Shown here piece by piece: positions 1-7,621 of a stretch of DNA of 64,000 nt. Made by a program: the position numbers and the translations under genes. The notes below the pieces were generated by a model that saw only the letters and a list, made by a program, of their open reading frames with translations, was not told the DNA's origin and ran no database searches. Origin of the DNA: Nocardia asteroides (GTDB lineage: Bacteria; Actinomycetota; Actinomycetes; Mycobacteriales; Mycobacteriaceae); assembly GCA_019930625.1 (NCBI GenBank), contig CP082844.1, forward strand, positions 806,001 through 870,000. Reading direction: 5' to 3'. Within the stretch, counting starts at the first letter, position 1. Every line of letters starts with the position of its first letter.

Positions 1-792
1 CTGCTCGCGCAGCTGTGGGTCGCGCCGTCGCGCGGCACCACCGTGGCCGTGCGGCTGCGCCCCGGCAGTTCGGCCGAGTCGGTGAGCATCGGCGCCGCGT
101 GGCGGCTGACCGCACGCGAGCTGCCCGAAGGGTCCGAACTGCCGGGCATGATCTCGATGAACGGACGCCACCGCGACGGACTGCTCGCCCACCTGCCGAT
201 CGCGGTTCCCGGCGTGGACGACACCGTCCCGATGATCGAGCACTTCATCGACGTGATCGATGACCTGCACCTGCCCTCGTCCGGCTGCGGCCAGCTGATC
301 GGCTCGGACGACGAAGGCAACGGTGTCGCGGTCCGCATCGTCGGCGCCGGCATCTCGACGGTGTACGTCGCGGGTGAGCTGTACCTGGCGCAGCAGTTGG
401 TGTTCCGCGCGCTCGCGGTCGGCGAACGGATCCTCATCCGCACCGACCGGGCGCGGGCATGGGAAAACCTGGTCACCACGATCGGGAACCCGGAGCGGCT
501 GACCATCGCCGTCGAAATCCACCAATCCGACGCGGGATTCACCGCCACGGTGGTGGACGGCGTGCTCGCGCCCGCCCCGCACGCGGGCGTCACCACCATC
601 TACGTCACAGGGGACCCGATGGGCTGGCCCGCCAGCCGTCCCGACCTGGCCATCCAGCAGCCCGGCGCGATCGGCAACCACGTCGTGCTGCGCACCGGCA
701 CCGCGCAGGTCGATCTGACGCTGGTGTCGATTCCCAGCGAGGCCACCTACATCGGCCACCCACGCGGCCGCCGCGCCGTTGCGGCCCAGTAG
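1..792 (+). CDS. eccE: EccE-like type VII secretion protein, 3' part
   Basis: The reading frame is open to the first base of the window, so only the C-terminal 263 residues are present. They align by eye with the C-terminal half of the complete EccE at 32689-34476: both share a GCGQLIG motif, an LAQQ(L/V) motif, a run reading RILIRTDRARAW here and VIVHTARPEAW there, and a final Y/H-IG stretch. EccE is a membrane component at the periphery of the ESX core complex. The gene reads rightward and leaves 63 bases before the next gene. Because this copy differs clearly from the second one, it most likely belongs to a separate ESX locus to the left, perhaps ESX-4, which lies near truA/rplQ in mycobacteria. 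That assignment is an inference. Confidence 0.85.
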   Translation: MLAQLWVAPSRGTTVAVRLRPGSSAESVSIGAAWRLTARELPEGSELPGMISMNGRHRDGLLAHLPIAVPGVDDTVPMIEHFIDVIDDLHLPSSGCGQLIGSDDEGNGVAVRIVGAGISTVYVAGELYLAQQLVFRALAVGERILIRTDRARAWENLVTTIGNPERLTIAVEIHQSDAGFTATVVDGVLAPAPHAGVTTIYVTGDPMGWPASRPDLAIQQPGAIGNHVVLRTGTAQVDLTLVSIPSEATYIGHPRGRRAVAAQ

Positions 793-855
793 CGGCTGAC
801 CCGATGCCGACGCAGTTCGGCGGGTGGGTCCGATGTCGAGTCGGCGCAGCATGAT

Positions 856-1175
856 TCAGAACCGTTGGACGAACCGGTACCAGCTGCCTTCGAGGGGCGT
901 GTAGCCGACGTCGCCGTCGGAGCGGGGTGGGCCCTGTCTGGGTGCGCCGTGTGGGAAATAGGCGAATCCGACGGGATCGATGAGGCCTCCGTCGGTATAG
1001 AGCAGGCAGCCGTCGTCGCGTTCTACCACCGAGGTGATGGTGTAGACAGCGTCGCTACGCAACACAGGCTCACCAACAGTGTGATCACCGCGATCGACAC
1101 GCGCCACCACCGGGATGCGGTCCGAGCGGGTTCACCCTGACGGCGCAGCTCGTCGTTGTGTTCGGGGGTGGTCAT
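856..1175 (-). pseudogene. Small hypothetical gene, apparent frameshift near 1111
   Basis: An ATG at 1175 is preceded by a perfect AGGAGG nine bases upstream and opens a frame (MTTPEHNDELRRQGEPARTA...) that ends at 1023. The frame with better codon usage after about 1060 is another one, running to the stop at 856 and ending YTPLEGSWYRFVQRF. That frame has only a GTG start at 1110 without a ribosome site. Adding one G to the CCCGG run near 1111-1115 would fuse the two into one protein of about 106 residues. It is either a real frameshift, a sequencing error in a G run, or an 84-residue gene starting at 1110 (856-1110). No family is recognised. Confidence 0.5.
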
Positions 1176-1293
1176 CGAGTCGTGCCTCCTGTGGCAGAGC
1201 GCGCGGTTCGGGTCGAGAGGCCGCGGGTGTCACCATCGACCGAACTTACCGATTCGACGTCAGGCCCACCCGCCGAACCGGGCGTCATCGCGG

Positions 1294-1854
1294 CTAGCCT
1301 GGGTACGGGTCGGCGCTTCTGGCGGCTCGCAACGTGCGGGCCCACCAGGCCAATTGGCGCAACATGCGGTCCGCCGCATCGATCGCGGCGCCGTCGCGAG
1401 TGTCCCCCGCCTCGTCGAACCGCTTCTTGGCCTGGTGAAAGCTGACCGTCTCGCGGACCGACACCATGTGGATCTCGGCGACGACCTGACGCAGCTGCTC
1501 CACCGCCCGCAAGCCACCGGACAGGCCCCCGTAGGAGACGAAAGCGATGGGTTTTGCGCGCCACTCGTGTTTCGCGGTGTCGAACGCCGTCTTCAGCGAT
1601 GCCGGATAGCCGTGGTTGTACTCGGAGGTGACGACGACGAACGCGTCGGCGTCGCGCAGTCGCGCGCGATAGGCCGTGGTGTGCTCGTTCTCGGTGAGCT
1701 CGACCGGCAACGGTGTGTGTGCGAGATCGATGACGCCCGTGTCTAATTCGGGGCGAGCGCGCACCGTACGCAGGAACCAATCCGCGACCACCGGCGCGAA
1801 CCGCTCCGGACGCACACTGGCCACGATGACCTCGAGCCGCAACGGGGTATCCAC
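1294..1854 (-). CDS. NADPH-dependent FMN reductase family protein
   Basis: This 186-residue protein has the flavodoxin-like fold of the NADPH-dependent FMN reductase family, which is the usual length. It begins with LRLEVIVASVRPERF, where such proteins bind the FMN phosphate (typically GSxR), and has TSEYNHGYPASLK at about residues 86-98, the PEYN(H/G)xxP signature of the family. SYGGLSGGLRAVEQL follows and is also typical. The expected role is cytoplasmic reduction of flavin or quinone substrates with NAD(P)H. The native substrate cannot be told from sequence. It is divergent from the NmrA-type gene at 2166, with 311 bases between them. Confidence 0.85.
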   Translation of the reverse strand: MDTPLRLEVIVASVRPERFAPVVADWFLRTVRARPELDTGVIDLAHTPLPVELTENEHTTAYRARLRDADAFVVVTSEYNHGYPASLKTAFDTAKHEWRAKPIAFVSYGGLSGGLRAVEQLRQVVAEIHMVSVRETVSFHQAKKRFDEAGDTRDGAAIDAADRMLRQLAWWARTLRAARSADPYPG

Positions 1855-2165
1855 CGCGCGAGCCTAACTCGCGACCCGACCGCCCCAGCCCCCGGCGCGC
1901 TCGGATACTCCCCGTGAACTCTGCTCCCGTCGGCAACGGGCACCCACCCGAAGCCACCGACTCCGTCGGGTCGACCGAACGCCGAGCACGAGCTGTCTTC
2001 CCGCCATTGACGAGCGAGTGCGGACCGACGAGCCTGCCGAATATCCTATGGTCGACAGGCCCATCTCCTCGCGGCGCCGCGAGCGCCACGGGACGAAACC
2101 AGTGCCTATGAGCGCAATGGAGCGCAACTGAGACGGACGGGCAGTCGATCGAACACGGAGACAGG
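1855..2165. other. Divergent intergenic region, FMN reductase / NmrA-type gene
   Basis: This 311-base stretch separates two divergent genes and should carry both promoters. An AT-richer patch near 2039-2052 (ATATCCTATG) is a possible -10 region for the rightward gene. The rightward gene has a GGAGACAGG ribosome site directly before its ATG. The short ORFs here look like codon-biased shadows, so no gene is called. Confidence 0.4.
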
Positions 2166-3008
2166 ATGATTCTGGTAACCGGCGCCACCGGGAATGTCGG
2201 TGCGGAACTGGTGCGGACTCTGAGCGAAGCGGGTGAGCAGGTGCGAGCGCTGGTGCGCGATCCCGCCAAGGCCGCGCTCGTGCCGGGCGCCGAGGCCGTG
2301 ACCGGCGATCTCAACCGACCGGAGACGTTGGCCGACGCCCTCGACGGCGTGGACGGCATGTTCCTGCTCCCCGGCTACGACGACCTGCCGGATCTGCTGG
2401 ATCGCGCGCACAAGGCCGGAGTACGCCGGGTCGTGCTGCTGTCCGGGGGTTCGGCCGCGCTGCGGGACATGGACAATGCCGTGTCCCGCTACATGGCGCT
2501 GTCCGAGGACGCGGTGCGAGCATCCGAACTGACGTGGACTCTGCTGCGACCGCGGCAGTTCATGTCGAACGCGCTGCGCTGGCTGCCGCAATTGGCCTCG
2601 GGCGACGTTGTCCGCGTCCAGTTCCCGGGTATCCGGGCAGGAGTGATCGACCCCGCCGATATCGCGGCGGCCGCGGCCGCGGCGCTCACCAGGGACGGGT
2701 TGGAAGGACAGGCGCTCGAGCTCACCGGCCCGCAGGCGCTGCGACCGGCCGAGCAGGTCGCGGTGCTCGGCGCGGTGCTCAACCGGCCGCTGGTGGCGCG
2801 CGAACTCGACGACGAGGAGACCGAAGCCGAGTTGGCCGCCACCATGCCGAGGGAGTACGTCGACGCGTTTCTCAGCTTCTTCGTCGGGGGGACGCTGGAC
2901 GAGGAGACGCTCTGTCCGACCGTCGAGCAGGTGACCGGCCGGTCGCCGCGCACTTTCGAGCAGTGGGCGACTGCTCACGCAGAAGAATTCGCGACGGCGC
3001 CGAGCTGA
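2166..3008 (+). CDS. NmrA-like NAD(P)-binding oxidoreductase
   Basis: This 280-residue protein is an atypical short-chain dehydrogenase of the NmrA/TMR type. The N-terminal Rossmann motif GATGNVG lies at residues 6-12 and is followed by VRALVRDPAKA, the segment that selects NADP(H). VVLLSGGSAALRDMD and WTLLRPRQFMSNALRW occupy the positions of the SDR active-site and substrate-pocket segments. The catalytic YxxxK tyrosine is not evident, as in NmrA-type redox sensors, so it may be a sensor or a quinone or flavin reductase. GGAGACAGG precedes the ATG. It converges on the phosphorylase gene at 3176. Confidence 0.85.
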   Translation: MILVTGATGNVGAELVRTLSEAGEQVRALVRDPAKAALVPGAEAVTGDLNRPETLADALDGVDGMFLLPGYDDLPDLLDRAHKAGVRRVVLLSGGSAALRDMDNAVSRYMALSEDAVRASELTWTLLRPRQFMSNALRWLPQLASGDVVRVQFPGIRAGVIDPADIAAAAAAALTRDGLEGQALELTGPQALRPAEQVAVLGAVLNRPLVARELDDEETEAELAATMPREYVDAFLSFFVGGTLDEETLCPTVEQVTGRSPRTFEQWATAHAEEFATAPS

Positions 3009-3175
3009 CCGACCACGCGCGGCCGTCCGGGTGACGTATCACTCGGCGGCCGCGAACTCGGCCAGGCCCTCTGCGGCCGCCACCCGCCTCGGTCACTCGA
3101 TGTCGCGCGGCGAGCAGCGCCCGGCGCAGGTGCCCGCCGGGCGTCCCGGCCGCCTCGTGACCAGCACCCGCGCGC

Positions 3176-3985
3176 TCAGGGCAGTTCGAACGGCAATGAC
3201 ACTCCCGCGTGGACGCGGCACCGGTCACAAGTGCCCGTGCCGTCCACCGCGGCCACCGCGCGGCGGATGAGTTCCTTGAACGGTGCGAGGTTGCGTTTGA
3301 ACTCGGCGAAGACGTCGACCGCGTGCACTCCATCGCCCTCCTCCAGGCCGGCGTCCAGATCGGTCACGAGAGCGACTGCGGCATAGCACATTTCGAGTTC
3401 CCGGGCGAGCACCGCCTCCGGGTGACCGGTCATGTTCACCAGTTCCCAGCCCTGCGCGGCGAACCACCGGCTCTCGGCGCGGGTGGAGAAGCGCGGTCCC
3501 TCGACCACGACCATGGTCGCCTCGTGCATCATGCGCAGCGCGTCGGACTGGGCCTTGATGGCGGCGGCGCGCAGTTCCTCGCAGTAGGGGTCGGCGAAGG
3601 ACACGTGGATGCCGCCGCCGCCGAAGTACGTCTGCGGGCGGCCGGAAGTCCGGTCGACCAGTTGGTCCGGGACCGCGACCGTGCCGGGGCCCCAGTCCGC
3701 CCGCAGGCTGCCGACCGCGCAAGGCGCGAAGATCCGGCGCACGCCCAGCGAGCGCAGTGCCCACAGGTTCGCCCGGTAGGGCAGGGTGTGCGGTGCGAAT
3801 TCGTGGTTCTTGCCGTGCCGCGGCAGGAATGCCACCGGCCTGCCCTCGACTTCTCCGACCGCGATACCCGCGCTCGGGGCGCCATAAGGTGTCTCGACCT
3901 CGACGGTGGTCGCCTCGTTGTCGAAGAAATCGTAGAAGCCGCTGCCGCCGATGACGGCGAGCGCGGGCCGGGGGTGCGAACTCAT
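3176..3985 (-). CDS. mtnP: S-methyl-5'-thioadenosine phosphorylase
   Basis: This 269-residue protein is a trimeric purine-nucleoside phosphorylase of the MTAP type. It cleaves methylthioadenosine with phosphate to adenine and methylthioribose-1-phosphate in methionine salvage. Family signatures are visible: AVIGGSGFYDF at the N terminus (phosphate loop), FLPRHGKNHEFAPH, GPRFSTRAESRWF, and NMTGHPEAVLARE followed by ALVTDLDAG, where the Asp contacts the purine base. Length is normal for the family. A close alternative is a 6-oxopurine or inosine phosphorylase with the same fold. Start is the ATG at 3985. Confidence 0.9.
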   Translation of the reverse strand: MSSHPRPALAVIGGSGFYDFFDNEATTVEVETPYGAPSAGIAVGEVEGRPVAFLPRHGKNHEFAPHTLPYRANLWALRSLGVRRIFAPCAVGSLRADWGPGTVAVPDQLVDRTSGRPQTYFGGGGIHVSFADPYCEELRAAAIKAQSDALRMMHEATMVVVEGPRFSTRAESRWFAAQGWELVNMTGHPEAVLARELEMCYAAVALVTDLDAGLEEGDGVHAVDVFAEFKRNLAPFKELIRRAVAAVDGTGTCDRCRVHAGVSLPFELP

Positions 3986-4149
3986 ACCCCGATTGTCTCG
4001 TCCCGTGGTGTCCGTCGCGCGCCGGGATCGGCGTTACGCTGCTCGCGTGGCGGTACCGGACCGGTCCTCCGACTGGTCCAGCCGGTCGCGAGCCTGCCGC
4101 GCCGTGCGGTCGGCGCGGCGCCGGACCTGACAATCCCGGCAGGAAACTG

Positions 4150-4164
4150 TACCCTAGGGGGGTA
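4150..4164. promoter_or_regulatory. Putative CsoR operator (TACCC...GGGTA)
   Basis: The site reads TACCCTAGGGGGGTA, an inverted repeat of C and G tracts flanked by TA, which is the known form of Cu(I)-responsive CsoR operators. It lies 44 bases before the GTG of the CsoR gene, consistent with autoregulation by copper. No copper ATPase or chaperone gene follows on this strand. Confidence 0.6.
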
Positions 4165-4207
4165 TTGATCCCGCTTCGCGGGACCGACAGGCAGCGAGGA
4201 GACATCG

Positions 4208-4531
4208 GTGGCGGATTCCCCGCACGACCACACGGCGACCGACCACTCGGCGCACGGCTACATCACCGCGAAGGACGACTACCTGAAGCGGCTGCGCCGG
4301 ATCGAGGGCCAAGCGCGCGGTCTGCAGCGGATGGTCGAGGAGGAGAAGTACTGCATCGACATCCTCACCCAGGTGTCCGCCATGACCAAAGCCTTGCAAG
4401 CCGTGGCGATGGGCCTGCTCGAGGACCACATCAGCCACTGCGTGGTGGACGCGGCCGTCGCGGGCGGGCCGGAGGCCGAAGCCAAGATCAAGGAAGCCAC
4501 CGACGCCATCGCGCGCCTGGTCCGATCCTGA
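4208..4531 (+). CDS. csoR: CsoR-family copper-sensing transcriptional repressor
   Basis: This 107-residue, all-helical DUF156/CsoR repressor shows YLKRLRRIEGQARGL, the family's DNA-contacting helix. The Cu(I) ligand set is Cys49 (in EKYCIDIL), His74 and Cys78 (in DHISHC), spaced as in copper-type CsoR. It should release DNA when Cu(I) binds. The N terminus is a His-rich tail (HDHTATDHSAHG) that could add metal affinity. The GTG start is chosen because GAGGAG lies about seven bases upstream. The gene ends five bases before the convergent TAXI gene, and the target exporter is not adjacent. Confidence 0.9.
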   Translation: MADSPHDHTATDHSAHGYITAKDDYLKRLRRIEGQARGLQRMVEEEKYCIDILTQVSAMTKALQAVAMGLLEDHISHCVVDAAVAGGPEAEAKIKEATDAIARLVRS

Positions 4532-4536
4532 GCGGG

Positions 4537-5469
4537 CTATCCGTGCCAGCGGCGGTAGACCGCGGCCGCGCCGGGGTGCAGCGGGATCGGCCCGGTGCTG
4601 ATCAGCGACCGGCCGTCGAGGAACTGGGTGCCCGCCGCCTCGGTGGGGACCAGCGCGTCGGCGTGCCACACCAGCAGTTCGACGATCGCGGCGGCCACGT
4701 CTTCGGGCATGGTGTCGGCGGCGAGCAATAGGTTCGCCACCCCGATGGTGTGCACCGAGACCCCGCCGGGGTAGGCGTCCGCGGGGATCGCGACCCGGTC
4801 GTACACCGGGCCGAACCACTCCCGCATCGGCGCGGCCAGCTCGCCCATGTCCACCAGCCGCATCCGGCTGGGCACCGCCAGCAGTGCGGTCGGCACGCCA
4901 CCCGCCCACAACAGCGCGTCCGCCTCGCCCGCGGTCAGGGCGGCCACCGCCTCCGGCAGCGGGCGATGCGAAATCGCCACGTCGGCGGCCGGGTCCAGTC
5001 CCGCGACGCGCAGGATCCGTGCACCGGTCAGCGCCGCGCCCGACCCCGCCGCGCCCAGGCTCACCCGGGCGCCGCGCAGGTCCGCGACCGAGCCGATCGA
5101 GCTGTCCGAGCGCACGACCAACTGCAGATAGTTCTCGTAGACCCGCCCCAGCGCCGACACTCGATCGGCGCTGTCGGGCACCGAGTCCACGAGCGCGAGC
5201 GCGGCGTCGACCTCGCCGCGGGCGAGCAACGCCAGGTTGGCTTGCGATCCCGAGGTGGTGACCCGCTCGATCCGCACGTCCGCGGCCGCCGCGGCGGCCA
5301 GGCCGAGCAACCCGGCGAAGGCGTGATAGAAGCCGCCCACCTCGCCGGAAGCCAGCCGCACCGTCGCGCCGGCGCCGCGCGGTGCGCAACCCGCGACACC
5401 CGCCGCGACGGCAAGCGCGAGGAACCCGCGACGACCGAAGCCGCGACGGACGATCGTTTCCCGGCTCAT
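4537..5469 (-). CDS. TAXI-family solute-binding lipoprotein
   Basis: This 310-residue protein belongs to the TRAP-transporter-associated TAXI solute receptors. GSQANLALLARGEVDAAL and RVSLGAAGSGAALTGARIL match the two family blocks around the ligand pocket. The N terminus has a twin-arginine motif (GRRGFLAL) and a lipobox ending GVAGC at Cys28, so it is probably a Tat-exported lipoprotein on the outer face of the membrane. Its ATG overlaps the stop of the upstream histidine kinase gene by ATGA, which implies translational coupling. No TRAP permease gene is present, so it more likely feeds a ligand signal to the kinase or serves the MHS transporter in the same unit. Confidence 0.85.
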   Translation of the reverse strand: MSRETIVRRGFGRRGFLALAVAAGVAGCAPRGAGATVRLASGEVGGFYHAFAGLLGLAAAAAADVRIERVTTSGSQANLALLARGEVDAALALVDSVPDSADRVSALGRVYENYLQLVVRSDSSIGSVADLRGARVSLGAAGSGAALTGARILRVAGLDPAADVAISHRPLPEAVAALTAGEADALLWAGGVPTALLAVPSRMRLVDMGELAAPMREWFGPVYDRVAIPADAYPGGVSVHTIGVANLLLAADTMPEDVAAAIVELLVWHADALVPTEAAGTQFLDGRSLISTGPIPLHPGAAAVYRRWHG

Positions 5470-6887
5470 CGGGCCTCCCCCGCGGGCAAACGCACCCGCA
5501 CCGCGAGACCGTGCGGACGCACCGCCGCCACGGTCAGGACGCCACCGCGGGCCTGCGCCAACGCCGCGGCGATCGGCAGGCCGAGCCCCGAGCCGCCTGC
5601 TCGTGCCGCGGAACCGCGGAAGAAACGCGTGGTGAGCTTGTCGATCTCGTCGGGGCGAACACCGGCTCCGTCGTCGCGGACGCTCACCGTGACCCAGCCC
5701 GGCTCGGTCTCGACCACCAGATCGGTGTGCGCGCCCGCCTCCGCGTAGCGGGTGGCGTTGCTCAGCGGTACGTCGAGTATCTGAGCGAGCACGTCGGCCG
5801 GGACCGCGACGTCGGCGCGCTCTACCGTCGGCGCGACGCGCAGGTGCTGCCCGGCCGCGTCGAACGCCGAGCACCAGGCATCGAATCGGTCGGCGACCAC
5901 CTGCACGGCGTCACACCGGTCCTCGTCCTCGGCGGTGCGAGCGAGGTCGAACGCCGCGGGCGTCTCGGCGACGGCCAGACTGAGCAGGCCGTCGAGCAGC
6001 GCGGTCAGGCGGTCGACCTCGGCGCCGGCGCCGCGAAAGGTGCTCGTCGCGCTCGCCGGGATCGCGGGCTCCAGGGAATCGAGCCGGATGGTCAGGGCGG
6101 CCAGTGGGTTGCGCATCGCATGGGCGGTGTCGGCGACCAGTTGGCGCTGGGCGTCCACCGAATCGGCGACGGCCGCGGCCATGGCGTCGAAGGACTCCGC
6201 CAGCGCCCGCATCTCCGGCGGCCCGCCATACCGGCCCGCGATCGACACCGGCGCGACGGTGCCTGCGCGTGGCTTGGGCAGCGTCGCGGTCAACTCCGCC
6301 ACACCGTGCGAGAGCGCCGCGAGCGGCCGCAGCACCCAGCGGCCGATGGTCACCGCCAGCAGCACGAACAGCGCCATCGCGACGACGCCGCCGAGCACGA
6401 TCACCGCCCAGGCCCGCGCGATGTCGCCACGGGCGCGCGCGGTCGACGCCTCGATCACCACGGCTCCGTTCACCTGCACGCCGGTGCCGACCGGCCGCGC
6501 CACCAGCATGGTCGGCGCGCCCCACGGTGTCAGCTTGTCCACCGAGTGCGGGCGCTGATTGCGGCGCGCGGCCGCCACCGCCGCGAGGATGCCGGGGGCG
6601 TTCACGTCGGCGCCCGCGTTCACCGTCGTCGCGCCCCTGGCGTCGACCACCAGCACGTTCTCGCCGTAGAGCTCGTGATAGCGCAGCACCTCGTCGGCCA
6701 GCGCGCGGCTGTCCCCGGCGGTGACGGCGTTGTCGGCGAGGGTGGCGAACCGGTCGGCGTCGCCCGACCGTGCCAGCACCAAGGCCTGGGTGCGGCTGGT
6801 CGCGATGGTCAGCGACAGCGGCACCGCGAACGCCAGCACCGCGATGGCGGCGAACACCGTCAGCGCGACGAGCAGGCGACGCCGCAT
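5466..6887 (-). CDS. Sensor histidine kinase
   Basis: This 473-residue membrane kinase has one N-terminal membrane segment (about residues 5-28), an extracytoplasmic sensor of roughly 120 residues, a second membrane segment and a HAMP-like linker. The dimerisation helix carries the phospho-acceptor His256 in DTAHAMRNPLAAL, a variant of HELRTPL. The ATP-binding domain shows an N box (NATRYAEAGAH), G1 (DDGAGV) and G2 (GSGLGLPI). It should autophosphorylate and pass phosphate to the regulator encoded 28 bases upstream. It overlaps the TAXI receptor gene by four bases, an arrangement reminiscent of TctE-type tricarboxylate sensors. The ligand is unknown. Confidence 0.92.
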   Translation of the reverse strand: MRRRLLVALTVFAAIAVLAFAVPLSLTIATSRTQALVLARSGDADRFATLADNAVTAGDSRALADEVLRYHELYGENVLVVDARGATTVNAGADVNAPGILAAVAAARRNQRPHSVDKLTPWGAPTMLVARPVGTGVQVNGAVVIEASTARARGDIARAWAVIVLGGVVAMALFVLLAVTIGRWVLRPLAALSHGVAELTATLPKPRAGTVAPVSIAGRYGGPPEMRALAESFDAMAAAVADSVDAQRQLVADTAHAMRNPLAALTIRLDSLEPAIPASATSTFRGAGAEVDRLTALLDGLLSLAVAETPAAFDLARTAEDEDRCDAVQVVADRFDAWCSAFDAAGQHLRVAPTVERADVAVPADVLAQILDVPLSNATRYAEAGAHTDLVVETEPGWVTVSVRDDGAGVRPDEIDKLTTRFFRGSAARAGGSGLGLPIAAALAQARGGVLTVAAVRPHGLAVRVRLPAGEAR

Positions 6888-6915
6888 GACCTACCTCCGC
6901 ACCGCCGGACCACGC

Positions 6916-7575
6916 TCACTCCCCCCACCGGTACCCGTATCCGCGGATGGTGGTGATGAGGCCGGGCCGATTCAGCTTCGCCCGCAAACCGGTCATGTGC
7001 ACGTCCAGCGAGCGCGAGACCGCGACGAACGCGTCGCCCCAGATGCGATCCATCAACTGCTGCCTGCTCACCGCCGCGCCCGGTCGTTCCACCAGCGCCT
7101 CGACCAGTTCGAACTCCTTCTGCGTCAGCGGCACCGGTGCACCCGCGACCTCGACCACGCGTGCGCCGAGGTCGACCCGCACATCACCGGTGACGACCAC
7201 CGTCTGCGCCTGCTGCGCCGCGGCGGCCGCCCGCCTGGTCACCGTCTCCAACCGCGCGACCAACTCGGCGATCCGCGGCGGCTTCACCAGATAGTCGTCG
7301 GCGCCGCCACGCAGGCCGCGCACGATCGACCGTTCGTCGCTGCGCGCGGTCAGGATGACCACCGGCACCGAGCTCACCTCGCGCAGTCGGCGCAGCACCT
7401 GCAAACCGTCGCCGTCGGGCAGGCCCAGATCGAGGATGACCGCGTCGTAGTCGCGATGCGCGATCAGCAGGTCCGCGCCGCGTCGCTTGCGTTCGGCGCG
7501 GTAACCGCGGGCGTTGAGCGCCTCGACCAGCGCGTCTCCCACGCCGTCGTCGTCCTCGACCACCGCAAGCCGCAC
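6916..7575 (-). CDS. OmpR-family response regulator
   Basis: This is a receiver plus winged-helix regulator of about 219 residues. The acidic pair is in VVEDDDG, the phospho-acceptor is Asp49 (VILDLGLPDG), the switch Thr is in ILTARS, and the conserved Lys is in YLVKPPR. The C-terminal DNA-binding domain shows LTQKEFELVEALVERPG and DVHMTGLRAKLNRPG, ending IRGYGYRWGE. I place the start at the GTG at 7575 because GGAAGG sits eight bases upstream and the protein then begins at the first receiver strand. The longer ATG at 7629 would add 18 residues and overlap the transporter gene. It is probably the partner of the kinase at 5466. Confidence 0.92.
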   Translation of the reverse strand: MRLAVVEDDDGVGDALVEALNARGYRAERKRRGADLLIAHRDYDAVILDLGLPDGDGLQVLRRLREVSSVPVVILTARSDERSIVRGLRGGADDYLVKPPRIAELVARLETVTRRAAAAAQQAQTVVVTGDVRVDLGARVVEVAGAPVPLTQKEFELVEALVERPGAAVSRQQLMDRIWGDAFVAVSRSLDVHMTGLRAKLNRPGLITTIRGYGYRWGE

Positions 7576-7621
7576 GCGCCGATCCTTCCACAGAGGATGG
7601 ACCGGCGCGTGTGCCGGGCGG

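Noticed and set aside
1172-2359. A 395-residue frame on the minus strand covering the FMN reductase
   Set aside because: It is a shadow in a GC-rich region: it runs antisense over the NmrA-type gene and out of frame across the FMN reductase gene, and has no ribosome site or family motif.
3225-4205. A 326-residue frame over the methylthioadenosine phosphorylase gene
   Set aside because: It is in another frame of the mtnP gene; the Arg/Gly-rich composition is a typical GC-shadow signature.
5382-6956. A 524-residue plus-strand frame antisense to the histidine kinase
   Set aside because: It overlaps the kinase gene antisense, and its Arg/His-rich sequence shows no domain.
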